A DNA stretch of 8,142 bases from Desulfovibrionaceae bacterium UBA930 (GTDB taxonomy: Bacteria > Desulfobacterota > Desulfovibrionia > Desulfovibrionales > Desulfovibrionaceae), in NCBI GenBank assembly GCA_002293605.1, contig DBDO01000153.1, positions 1 to 8,142 on the forward strand. Reading direction: 5' to 3'. Numbering within the stretch: position 1 is the first letter of the stretch; each line of letters begins with the position of its first letter. Positions 1 through 5,378 of this stretch are shown piece by piece. A model generated the notes under the pieces. It saw only the letters and a program-made list of their open reading frames with translations. It did not search any database and was not told where the DNA came from. Made by a program: the position numbers and the translations under genes.

Positions 1-603
1 GCCCCTGTCCGTGCCGCCCGGCCCTACCTCGAACTGGGGTTTGATCAGCGCCGCCGTCAGCCCGCCGGGGCGCAGCCATTGCAGGCAGGGAGGCAGAACC
101 AGCGTGAGGGAGATAAAGGAAACGTCGGCCACGACAATATCCACGGGCTCGGGGATGAGATCCGAACCGGCCTGCCGCAGATTGACCCCTTCAAGACTGA
201 TGACGCGCGGATCGGCGCGCAGGCGTTCGTGCAGCTGATGATGCCCCACATCCACCGCGTACACGCGCACGGCCCCATGTTGCAGGAGGCAATCCGTGAA
301 CCCGCCGGTGGAAGCCCCGGCGTCCAGTCCCACCATATTCCGCACGTCCAGGGAAAAGCTCTCCAGAGCCGTGAGGAGCTTGTAGGCCCCCCGGCTCACA
401 AACCGTTCACGGCCCCGTATCTCGAACAGCGTGTCCGGCGTAAAGGCCTGCCCCGGTTTTTCCACCCGGATGGGCTCGCTGCCGTCTCCCCGAAAAACCA
501 GCCCGGCCATGATCAGCCTTTTGGCCTGCTCCCGGCTTTCCGCAAGGCCCTGAGCATACAGAAGCTGATCGGCCCGCTCTTTTTTTTTAGGAAACTGATT
601 CAT
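1..603 (-). CDS. tlyA: TlyA-family S4/FtsJ-like RNA 2'-O-methyltransferase (hemolysin A family), 3' end outside window
   Basis: The frame is open from an ATG at 603 to the left edge, giving 201 codons of a family usually near 250-270 residues, so the C-terminus is missing. Residues about 8-65 form an S4 RNA-binding domain (segment LAESREQAKRLIMAGLV). RGAYKL at 71-76 leads into a Rossmann methyltransferase with the SAM loop DAGASTGG (94-101) and an acidic strand end, VYAVDVG (114-120). Lys75, Asp160 (VADVSF) and Lys188 (LIKPQFE) fit three members of the FtsJ/RrmJ K-D-K-E tetrad; the Glu would lie beyond the edge. Characterised TlyA proteins 2'-O-methylate rRNA, and some homologues were named hemolysins. 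The true RNA target here is unknown. The start lies 17 bp inside the end of lpxI with no clear Shine-Dalgarno sequence, so initiation probably depends on lpxI translation. Codons 6-8 sit in a run of nine A. Confidence 0.93.
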   Translation of the reverse strand, partial: MNQFPKKKERADQLLYAQGLAESREQAKRLIMAGLVFRGDGSEPIRVEKPGQAFTPDTLFEIRGRERFVSRGAYKLLTALESFSLDVRNMVGLDAGASTGGFTDCLLQHGAVRVYAVDVGHHQLHERLRADPRVISLEGVNLRQAGSDLIPEPVDIVVADVSFISLTLVLPPCLQWLRPGGLTAALIKPQFEVGPGGTDRG

Positions 604-1441
604 CGTGCGAGGGGCTGTCAAAAAAAGCGGCGGCATCTTCCGGGATGCCCACAATGGCGATGCCGTGTTTCCCGGCTTCGGCACAGGCGGCCTCACGGTC
701 AAAGAAGAGGGTGCGGCCCGCCTCATAGGCAAGGGCCGCGTAGCGGTAGCGGGACAGCACGGCGATGGTGCCGACGCCTATGGAAGGCAGATCCAGACGC
801 TCGTCCTGTCCGGGTTTGGCTATCTTGATGGCCACGCAGCCCGTCCCGCCCAGTTCCCCCGCGCGGGCGAGAGCGGCATCCGTCCCTTCAATGGCCTCCA
901 CCGCGACAACAATGCCGCTGCGCACAACCACGCACTGCCCGATATCAAGCGCCCCCACGGCCCTGGCTGTATCCAGCCCGAAACGGATGTCCTGCCACAG
1001 CTCCGGGGAGGGAGACCCCACAAGGATTCCTGCGGGGCCGAGCAGATCGGGAACCAGAGAGTCCGGTCTGACGACCGTGAACCCCTCTGCCTGGAGTTCG
1101 CCGGTCACCGTGCGCAAAAGGACGTCGTCGCCCTTGGCGGAGCGGGCAAGCCGCAGCAGCAGTTTGGCCACGCGAAAATCCGGACGCAGGTCAAGGGCGC
1201 GCGGTTTGCTGATGGCCCCGGCCATGCACAGGCTGGATACTTTGTGTTTGCGGAAAAAGGATATCAGGGCGTTCAACTGCCCCAGATGCAGCATGGTGAA
1301 GGCATCGCAATGCGCGGCAAGATCCGGGTCGGTATTGCCGTGAAACCCGCAGACCGCGACAAAAGTCCCCTTGCGCCTGGCCCCCTGGGCCACAAGAAAA
1401 GGGAACTGTCCAGAACCCGCGATAATGCCCATTCGTTCCAC
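587..1441 (-). CDS. lpxI: UDP-2,3-diacylglucosamine pyrophosphatase LpxI (DUF1009)
   Basis: This 284-residue protein matches the LpxI/DUF1009 family in length and layout. LpxI hydrolyses UDP-2,3-diacylglucosamine to lipid X and UMP in lipid A synthesis, at the cytoplasmic side of the inner membrane, in bacteria lacking LpxH. The N-terminal domain opens with GIIAGSGQFPFLVA (5-18) and holds MAGAISKPR (73-81). The C-terminal domain has VEAIEGTDAALARAG (181-195), CVAIKIAKPGQD (202-213) and RLDLPSIG (215-222). Asp217 in the last motif probably corresponds to the essential aspartate known from the Caulobacter enzyme; this alignment is from memory. The start is GTG at 1441, preceded by GGAG with 6-nt spacing. 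An ATG three codons later (1432) is possible but its spacing to that GGAG is 15 nt. The gene follows lpxA by 27 bp and its last 17 bp overlap tlyA. Confidence 0.94.
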   Translation of the reverse strand: MERMGIIAGSGQFPFLVAQGARRKGTFVAVCGFHGNTDPDLAAHCDAFTMLHLGQLNALISFFRKHKVSSLCMAGAISKPRALDLRPDFRVAKLLLRLARSAKGDDVLLRTVTGELQAEGFTVVRPDSLVPDLLGPAGILVGSPSPELWQDIRFGLDTARAVGALDIGQCVVVRSGIVVAVEAIEGTDAALARAGELGGTGCVAIKIAKPGQDERLDLPSIGVGTIAVLSRYRYAALAYEAGRTLFFDREAACAEAGKHGIAIVGIPEDAAAFFDSPSHDESVS

Positions 1442-1468
1442 AGCGCGCTCCGGCTCTTTCTGCGGAGT

Positions 1469-2275
1469 TTACGACTCCGCGTCCTGATTGCGGGCCGCGA
1501 GCAGGACGCCCCGGGGGCTTTCGCGCACAAAGGCGACAAGTTCCAGCGCCTCCGGCACGTCGGCATATTCCCGCTCTACCTGCTCCAGGGCCTCCTGTCT
1601 GGGCATTCCCGAAAGCCAGATAAGGCGGAAGGCGTTGCGAATGGCCGTGATCGTGGCGGAAGGCGCGCCCATGCGGCGTAATCCCACTATGTTGGGCCCA
1701 TGGATGCCCGCGCGTTCGCCAACGGCAAGCATGAAGGGGGGCAGATCCCGGCTGATGCCGGTCATGCCGCCTACAAAGGAATGCCTGCCCAGACGGGAAA
1801 ACTGATGCACGGCGGAAAGTCCGCCGATAATGGCGTGATCCTGCACAATAACGTGCCCGCCCAGCGTGGCCCCGTTGGACATGACAATGTGGCTGCCGAG
1901 CAGACAGTCGTGGGCCACGTGCGTATAGGCCATGAGCAGATTGCCGCTGCCTATGCTGGTCAGCCCGCCTCCGCCCGCCGTTCCCCGGTGCAGGGTGGAG
2001 AATTCCCGGATACTGTTGTTGTCGCCTATTTGCAGCCGGGTCTCTTCACCGGCGAACTTCAGATCCTGGGGAATCTCACCCACCATGGCGTAGGAATGAA
2101 CGACGTTGCCGTTGCCCATGCTGGTAAAGCGCTTGATGGAGGCGAACGCGTCGATGCGACAGTTGTCGCCGATGACCACATCATCTTCCACCACGGCGCA
2201 GGGGCCTATAACCGTGCCTTTGCCGAGAACCGCCGAAGGCGCGACAAAAGCCGAAGGATGCACGGAGGCGCCCAT
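1469..2275 (-). CDS. lpxA: UDP-N-acetylglucosamine O-acyltransferase LpxA
   Basis: LpxA transfers a 3-hydroxyacyl chain from ACP to O-3 of UDP-GlcNAc, the first step of lipid A synthesis, as a cytoplasmic trimer. The 268 residues compare with about 262 in E. coli. Residues about 1-185 are hexapeptide repeats of a left-handed beta-helix (for example AVLGKG, VVIGDN, NVVHSY), followed by a helical C-terminal domain (about 195-268). The segment [12 protein letters not shown] (113-124) aligns with the active-site strand, placing the catalytic His at 122 (E. coli His125). VHQFSRLG (156-163) and VGG (168-170) are conserved; Gly170 aligns with E. coli Gly173, the acyl-chain ruler residue, which suggests C14-type selectivity (inference). 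Start: the ATG at 2275 has a near-perfect ribosome-binding site 7 nt upstream and opens the family-typical [12 protein letters not shown] longer frame reaches further upstream but overlaps fabZ. The TAA of fabZ overlaps this ATG as TAATG. Confidence 0.96.
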   Translation of the reverse strand: MGASVHPSAFVAPSAVLGKGTVIGPCAVVEDDVVIGDNCRIDAFASIKRFTSMGNGNVVHSYAMVGEIPQDLKFAGEETRLQIGDNNSIREFSTLHRGTAGGGGLTSIGSGNLLMAYTHVAHDCLLGSHIVMSNGATLGGHVIVQDHAIIGGLSAVHQFSRLGRHSFVGGMTGISRDLPPFMLAVGERAGIHGPNIVGLRRMGAPSATITAIRNAFRLIWLSGMPRQEALEQVEREYADVPEALELVAFVRESPRGVLLAARNQDAES

Positions 2276-2739
2276 TACATATCCTCCTTTGCCATGATGG
2301 CGGCGGTGAGTTCCGCCTCGGCGGCAAGAACGCCGTCCACATGGGCGGTTCCCCGCATCTTCCACAGCCGGAGTTTCTGGCGAACGAGCTCGCAGTGCAG
2401 ATCCAGCCGGTCGCCGGGGTACACGGGTTTGCGGAAGCGGACGTTCTCAATGCCGGTGAACAGGAAGATGGAGTTCGTCAGCGTCTCTTCCGGCAGACCG
2501 CAAAGCACCAGCAGACCGCCTGCCTGGGCCATGGCTTCCACGATAAGCACGCCGGGCATTACAGGCAGGCCGGGGAAGTGGCCCTGGAAAAAAGGCTCGT
2601 TGATGCTCACGTTTTTATAGGCGTCAATGTCCTTGCGCAAGGCCACGCGCACCACGCGATCCACCAGCAGAAAAGGGTAACGGTGAGGGAGCAGATCCAT
2701 AATCCGCCGTATGTCGAGGGAAGAGATCACGTCTGTCAT
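2275..2739 (-). CDS. fabZ: 3-hydroxyacyl-ACP dehydratase FabZ
   Basis: FabZ dehydrates (3R)-hydroxyacyl-ACP to trans-2-enoyl-ACP in type II fatty acid synthesis. It draws on the same hydroxyacyl-ACP pool that LpxA and LpxD use, which explains its place between their genes. The 154 residues match the family (about 145-155) as a single hot-dog fold. Conserved signatures are [14 protein letters not shown] (16-29) and [23 protein letters not shown] (50-72), with catalytic His54 and Glu68, followed by [13 protein letters not shown]. The ATG at 2739 overlaps the lpxD stop as ATGA, and AAGGA lies 6 nt upstream. The 3' end overlaps lpxA by one base (TAATG). Both junctions point to translational coupling. 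No unusual residues were seen. Confidence 0.97.
   Translation of the reverse strand: MTDVISSLDIRRIMDLLPHRYPFLLVDRVVRVALRKDIDAYKNVSINEPFFQGHFPGLPVMPGVLIVEAMAQAGGLLVLCGLPEETLTNSIFLFTGIENVRFRKPVYPGDRLDLHCELVRQKLRLWKMRGTAHVDGVLAAEAELTAAIMAKEDM
2283..2290 (-). promoter_or_regulatory. Strong Shine-Dalgarno sequence fixing the lpxA start
   Basis: Read on the minus strand this is AAAGGAGG, followed by 7 nt and then the ATG of lpxA at 2275. It lies inside the last codons of fabZ (encoding MAKEDM), so lpxA can recruit ribosomes independently as well as by re-initiation at the TAATG junction. It is the best ribosome-binding site in the operon. Confidence 0.85.
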
Positions 2740-3782
2740 GGCGTATCCTTTCCGGCTCCCAGACTTTCCCGCAGTCTGGAGAGTTCTTTTTCAAGTTGCT
2801 GAAGACGGCGGTGCATATCCGCCAGTTTCGGCTGCAACACCAGGTTGCGCATAAAGGTGCGCCTTTCCATAAAGGGAGTGCCGCTGCCGGAAACCCCGTC
2901 GGGGATATCCTTGGGTACGCCCGCCTGTGGGCCTATGGTCACGTCATCGCCTATGCGCAAATGCCCGGCAACACCCACCTGCCCGGCCATGGTCACCCTG
3001 TCCCCCACCCTGGTGCTGCCGGCGACGCCCACCTGGGAAATGAGAAAACACTGTTCCCCCACCTCAACATTGTGCCCGAGCTGTACCAGATTGTCGATCT
3101 TGGTGTCCCGGCCCACGCGCGTGGCGCCCAGCGTGGCCCTGTCAATACAGGTGTTGGCTCCCACATCCACGCCGTCGCCGAGAACCACAGCGCCGATTTG
3201 CGGTATTTTCTGCACCGCTCCGGCCGCCCGCGTAAAGCCGAAACCCTCGGTGCCGAGTACCGAGCCCGAATGCAGTATGCATCTGTCGCCCATTTCCACG
3301 CCGGCCATGAGCACGGCATGGGGATAAAGCACGCAGTCGTCGCCGATGACGCAATCATCCCCCACATACACGCCGGGGAACAGCGTGCAGCGATTCCCTA
3401 TGCGGGCGCGCGGGCCGATGAATACATACGGGTATACGGCGCAGTCCTCGCCGAGGCGGGCTGTGGGATGCACGCAGGCAAGAGGACTCAGGCCGGTCTG
3501 TTCGCCCTGTTTGCGCACAAAAAGCGCGGCGGCCCGGGCAAAATCCAGGTAGGGATTCGCACTGACGAGCGTCGCGCTCGGAGCCTGAGCCGCGAACTCC
3601 CGCGCCAGAATGACGGCGCAGGCCCGCGTTCCGGCCAGCAGATGGGTATACCGGGGATTGGCCAGAAAACTGACTTCAGTTTCGCTCGCCGCTTCCAGGG
3701 TATTCAGACCGGTAAACTCCCGATCCGATCCCGCCAGGGGCAGGCCAAGGCGCTCCGCCAGGGCTGCAAGTGTCATGGCCAT
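2736..3782 (-). CDS. lpxD: UDP-3-O-(3-hydroxyacyl)glucosamine N-acyltransferase LpxD
   Basis: LpxD adds the N-linked 3-hydroxyacyl chain in the third step of lipid A synthesis, as a cytoplasmic trimer. With the chosen start it has 348 residues (E. coli 341). An N-terminal uridine-binding domain (about 1-100, with [18 protein letters not shown] and VSFLANPRY) precedes hexapeptide beta-helix repeats (about 103-290). [15 protein letters not shown] (229-243) carries the catalytic His237 (E. coli His239), and GTEGFGFTR (177-185) is also conserved. A helical C-terminus (about 306-348) follows, as expected. Start: the ATG at 3782 gives [12 protein letters not shown]; an ATG at 3776 is nearly as good and a longer frame to 3824 runs into skp. 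No strong Shine-Dalgarno sequence precedes either, so translation probably depends on skp, whose stop is 8 bp upstream. The end overlaps fabZ as ATGA. Confidence 0.95.
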   Translation of the reverse strand: MAMTLAALAERLGLPLAGSDREFTGLNTLEAASETEVSFLANPRYTHLLAGTRACAVILAREFAAQAPSATLVSANPYLDFARAAALFVRKQGEQTGLSPLACVHPTARLGEDCAVYPYVFIGPRARIGNRCTLFPGVYVGDDCVIGDDCVLYPHAVLMAGVEMGDRCILHSGSVLGTEGFGFTRAAGAVQKIPQIGAVVLGDGVDVGANTCIDRATLGATRVGRDTKIDNLVQLGHNVEVGEQCFLISQVGVAGSTRVGDRVTMAGQVGVAGHLRIGDDVTIGPQAGVPKDIPDGVSGSGTPFMERRTFMRNLVLQPKLADMHRRLQQLEKELSRLRESLGAGKDTP

Positions 3783-3790
3783 GGGAAGAA

Positions 3791-4297
3791 CTACTTGCCG
3801 GAGGATTTTTTGGCGGCGGCCCACACCCTGTTGGCTTCCTTCACCATGTCGTCGGTCACGTCCATGCTTCTATCGAAGTACGGGGCGCTCTTGGTATCCA
3901 GAATCAGGGTATAGCCCTTGGCGGCGGCATATTCCGTGGCGCTCTGGACGATCAGGGTGTCGAGCTCCTTGCGGATCGCCAGTTCGGAAGCCTGCATCTT
4001 GCGCATGAAGGCATTGGTTTTTTCCGCGTAGTCGCGCTCCTCTTTCTGAAATTCCTTTTTCTGGGCTTCCGTGGCCTTGCTCAGGCCGGCGACCTTTTTT
4101 TCGAGGGCTTCGCGCTGCTTTTCAAGCTGCTTTTTTTCCCCGTCATAGGTCTTTTTCCACATTTCCTGCGCTTCTTTCAGGGCGTTGCTCTTTTCCGCGA
4201 CGACCTGCACGTCAAAAACGGCTACTTTCATTTCCGCATGCGCGGTAGCGGCGAACAACAGCACCAGGCTTACAGCAAGGGCGATACTTTTACGCAT
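3791..4297 (-). CDS. skp: Skp/OmpH-family periplasmic chaperone
   Basis: Skp-type chaperones are trimers that hold unfolded outer-membrane proteins in the periplasm on the way to the BAM complex. The 168 residues (E. coli precursor 161) start with a clear signal peptide: basic MRK, a hydrophobic core (about 5-18), and cleavage predicted after AHA at 21. A short strand ([10 protein letters not shown], 24-33) precedes a Lys/Glu-rich coiled coil (about 38-110), then the returning beta segment [14 protein letters not shown] (128-141), where Skp proteins close the trimer body. The C-terminus is short and basic (AAKKSSGK). Start: the ATG at 4297 has AGGAG 6 nt upstream and opens the signal peptide; a longer in-frame extension upstream reads through the promoter and is not credible. 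It is the first gene of the operon, led by the promoter at 4377-4405. Confidence 0.93.
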   Translation of the reverse strand: MRKSIALAVSLVLLFAATAHAEMKVAVFDVQVVAEKSNALKEAQEMWKKTYDGEKKQLEKQREALEKKVAGLSKATEAQKKEFQKEERDYAEKTNAFMRKMQASELAIRKELDTLIVQSATEYAAAKGYTLILDTKSAPYFDRSMDVTDDMVKEANRVWAAAKKSSGK

Positions 4298-4376
4298 TTT
4301 TTTCTCCTGTGGGGGATGGGCGAATGGATTTCGCGCCGGATACCGAGACGGCGGACGCAAATTTTGGAACCTGGGC

Positions 4377-4405
4377 ACCATAGCTGTATGCGGAACTTGC
4401 GTCAA
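4377..4405 (-). promoter_or_regulatory. Sigma70-type promoter for the skp-lpx operon
   Basis: On the minus strand, TTGACG (4405-4400) and TATGGT (4382-4377) are separated by exactly 17 bp. Matches to the consensus are 5/6 and 4/6. The start point would fall near 4370, giving an untranslated leader of about 70 nt before the skp ATG. No operator-like dyad overlaps it. The 4298-4370 leader holds only the ribosome-binding site and no obvious stem-loop. Confidence 0.65.
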
Positions 4406-4547
4406 TACGGTGACGTCCCGGCTTCAGGCGGGAATCTTCTGGAAGAAGGCCGTCGGACTTGCCCGGGGCGGCCTTGCCGACCCTGCCGCAGGGGGAAAGA
4501 TGCCCGGGGCGGCGTCAAACGAAACCGGGCATTCCCCAAACACATCC
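4406..4547. repeat. GC-rich non-coding spacer with a 13-bp direct repeat and a small inverted repeat
   Basis: This is the central part of the 314-base gene-free stretch between skp and the tRNA; the rest is the skp leader and promoter and the tRNA promoter. The 13-mer TGCCCGGGGCGGC occurs at 4460-4472 and again at 4501-4513, a 41-bp period. ATGCCCGG (4500-4507) and CCGGGCAT (4525-4532) form an 8-bp inverted repeat with a 17-nt loop, without a T-run on either strand. Long frames crossing this stretch run through the tRNA or the skp promoter and look like nothing recognisable, so no gene is called. Confidence 0.5.
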
Positions 4548-4577
4548 TTGACAGGCTGCGTTCCCCCCCTGTACAAA
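4548..4577 (+). promoter_or_regulatory. Sigma70-type promoter for the tRNA gene
   Basis: A consensus -35 element TTGACA (4548-4553) is followed after 18 bp by TACAAA (4572-4577, 4/6 match). Transcription would begin near 4584, leaving a 5' leader of about 28 nt to the mature tRNA at 4612. The C-rich spacer (seven C in a row) is unusual. The promoter is back to back with the skp promoter, so the two transcripts diverge. Confidence 0.55.
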
Positions 4578-4611
4578 CAGCCCGTGCCGCTGATACGCGG
4601 CTACCCTGCAC

Positions 4612-4687
4612 GGGCCTATAGCTCAGTTGGCAGAGCCACCGGCTCATAACCGGTCGGTCCCAGGTTCGAATCCTGGTGGGCCCACCA
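4612..4687 (+). tRNA. tRNA with CAT anticodon: tRNA-Ile2 (lysidine type) or elongator tRNA-Met
   Basis: A complete cloverleaf folds by eye. The acceptor stem GGGCCTA (4612-4618) pairs with TGGGCCC (4677-4683), with one G-U pair. The D stem is GCTC/GAGC and the anticodon stem ACCGG/CCGGT encloses CTCATAA, with anticodon CAT at 4645-4647. The variable loop has 5 nt. The T stem CCAGG/CCTGG encloses TTCGAAT. Discriminator A (4684) is followed by a genome-encoded CCA. It is not the initiator: position 1:72 is a proper G-C pair, and the three consecutive G-C pairs typical of initiator anticodon stems are absent. The acceptor pairs C4-G69 and C5-G68, plus the CTCATAA loop, resemble known tRNA-Ile2, in which TilS converts C34 to lysidine to read AUA. 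Elongator Met cannot be excluded. Confidence 0.96.
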
Positions 4688-4698
4688 CCTGCTTGCCC

Positions 4699-4744
4699 AA
4701 AACGCTGGATATTCGCGCAACAGTTCGAATATTCAGCGTTTTTT
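4699..4744. terminator. Rho-independent terminator, usable from both strands
   Basis: A 15-bp stem (4701-4715 with 4726-4740, one G-U pair in plus-strand RNA) closes a 10-nt loop. On the plus strand the stem ends in a run of six T (4739-4744), 12 nt after the tRNA CCA. On the minus strand the same stem is followed by four T (complement of 4699-4702), 18 nt after the stop codon of the DUF2325 gene. It therefore separates two convergent transcripts. The single wobble pair becomes an A-C mismatch on the minus strand, so termination is expected to be stronger for the tRNA. Confidence 0.9.
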
Positions 4745-4761
4745 GTGGGAGACGCAAAGCT

Positions 4762-5082
4762 TCAACGCCGCATGACCATCCCCTTCGCGGGGCCTCCCCT
4801 CTCTGCCATAAGCGCGGCAAGGCAGCGCCGCAAGCCGGAAATGCCGTTGCTTTTAAGAAAATGCACCGGCGTGCCCCGGCTTTTGCTTTTTTGCAAAACC
4901 CTTGTTCTGGCTTCGTGCGAGAGCATGTCGGTCAGCAAAATCGTCAGGTCCGGGGACCCCATTTTTTCCGTCAGGCAGGATTCTTTCCCCGTGCACACCG
5001 TGAGCTTTACGCCCAGTTGCCGGGCTGCGTTCTCATATTCCCGCCGAAGTCTGTCCATTCCGCCGATAAGAGTAATAGACAT
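4762..5082 (-). CDS. Small DUF2325-family protein, function unknown
   Basis: The 106-residue product begins MSITLIGGMDRLRREYENAA and contains SPDLTILLTDMLSHEA, TPVHFLKSNG and SGLRRCLAAL. This pattern is typical of the short DUF2325 proteins (start SI-x-LIGG, a central SHE, then a Ser/Gly-x-L-x-x-CL helix). The fold looks like a single Rossmann-like alpha/beta domain; there is no signal peptide or membrane segment, so it is probably cytoplasmic. No biochemical role is assigned. Start: the ATG at 5082 has GGAG 9 nt upstream and matches the family start. An ATG at 5097 would add MEYSP but lies only about 14 nt from the predicted transcription start and has a poor ribosome-binding site. It is transcribed alone, convergent with the tRNA, and ends at the shared terminator. 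The Fur-like site over its promoter hints at metal or redox control. Confidence 0.8.
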   Translation of the reverse strand: MSITLIGGMDRLRREYENAARQLGVKLTVCTGKESCLTEKMGSPDLTILLTDMLSHEARTRVLQKSKSRGTPVHFLKSNGISGLRRCLAALMAERGGPAKGMVMRR

Positions 5083-5117
5083 AGGGCTGTACTCCATTCT
5101 TTAGCGTTATTTCGGCT

Positions 5118-5146
5118 AGAATAATGAAAACGAAAATCAATGTCAA
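5118..5146 (-). promoter_or_regulatory. Sigma70-type promoter of the DUF2325 gene with overlapping Fur-box-like sequence
   Basis: On the minus strand a perfect TTGACA (5146-5141) is followed after 17 bp by TATTCT (5123-5118, 4/6). An A/T-only tract just upstream (about 5147-5163) resembles an UP element. The predicted start near 5111 gives a leader of about 29 nt. The 19 bp at 5120-5138, lying across the spacer and -10 element, read GATTTTCGTTTTCATTATT on the minus strand and match 12 of 19 positions of the classical Fur consensus. This position would allow repression by blocking polymerase. The promoter is well supported; the operator is a hypothesis, because AT-rich DNA gives such matches by chance. 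Confidence 0.65.
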
Positions 5147-5266
5147 TATAGTATATAAAATAACATCCCGTCTCTCTCGGAAGCCTTCCCGCAAAAGACC
5201 CTCTCAAAACCTTCAAGTAACATAAAGCTTTTTAGACAAGTTTTTTCCCTCTATCGCCCCCTGAAA

Positions 5267-5378
5267 GGCATAGCGCATTTTCTTGCCATCACTTTGTCAT
5301 TATCTGGTGACTTCTTGTATTATTTGTAGTAAGAATAAAAGAAAATTTTTATTTTAACATATTTTACGGCGCTATGCC
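5267..5378. repeat. Perfect 10-bp inverted repeat bracketing the chemoreceptor promoter
   Basis: GGCATAGCGC (5267-5276) and its exact reverse complement GCGCTATGCC (5369-5378) enclose 92 bp of very AT-rich DNA that contains the plus-strand promoter at 5294-5323. The GC-rich arms stand out against their AT-rich surroundings. They could be paired operators for a looping regulator or the ends of a long RNA hairpin; since the left arm lies upstream of the predicted start, a transcript from that promoter would contain only the right arm. Confidence 0.5.
5294..5323 (+). promoter_or_regulatory. Sigma70-type promoter reading toward the chemoreceptor gene
   Basis: TTGTCA (5294-5299, 5/6) and TATTAT (5318-5323, 5/6) are separated by 18 bp. 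Transcription would start near 5330 and run about 310 nt before the chemoreceptor ATG at 5640. No convincing sigma28 or sigma54 promoter was found nearer to the gene, so this is the best candidate. A short dyad GTCA-N8-TGAC overlaps the -35 and spacer. AT-rich DNA makes chance matches possible. Confidence 0.5.

Noticed and set aside
605..1681. 358-codon plus-strand frame opposite lpxI and lpxA
   Set aside because: It lies entirely antisense to two well-supported genes, has low-complexity Arg/Gly/Pro-rich content and no recognisable domain; long antisense frames are expected in GC-rich DNA.
1700..2620. 306-codon plus-strand frame opposite lpxA and fabZ
   Set aside because: Antisense shadow of hexapeptide-repeat and FabZ coding sequence, without a family signature.
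2796..3914. 372-codon plus-strand frame opposite lpxD and skp
   Set aside because: Antisense to lpxD; the His/Ala/Gly-rich translation mirrors the hexapeptide repeats, and there is no plausible ribosome-binding site or domain.
4500..4532. Inverted repeat as an intrinsic terminator between skp and the tRNA
   Set aside because: An 8-bp stem with a 17-nt loop and no T-run on either strand, between two divergent promoters where no transcript needs to end.
3770..4621. 283-codon plus-strand frame running from skp into the tRNA
   Set aside because: It crosses the skp gene in antisense, the skp promoter and the start of the tRNA; the Phe/Leu-rich stretch is the complement of the Lys/Glu coiled coil.
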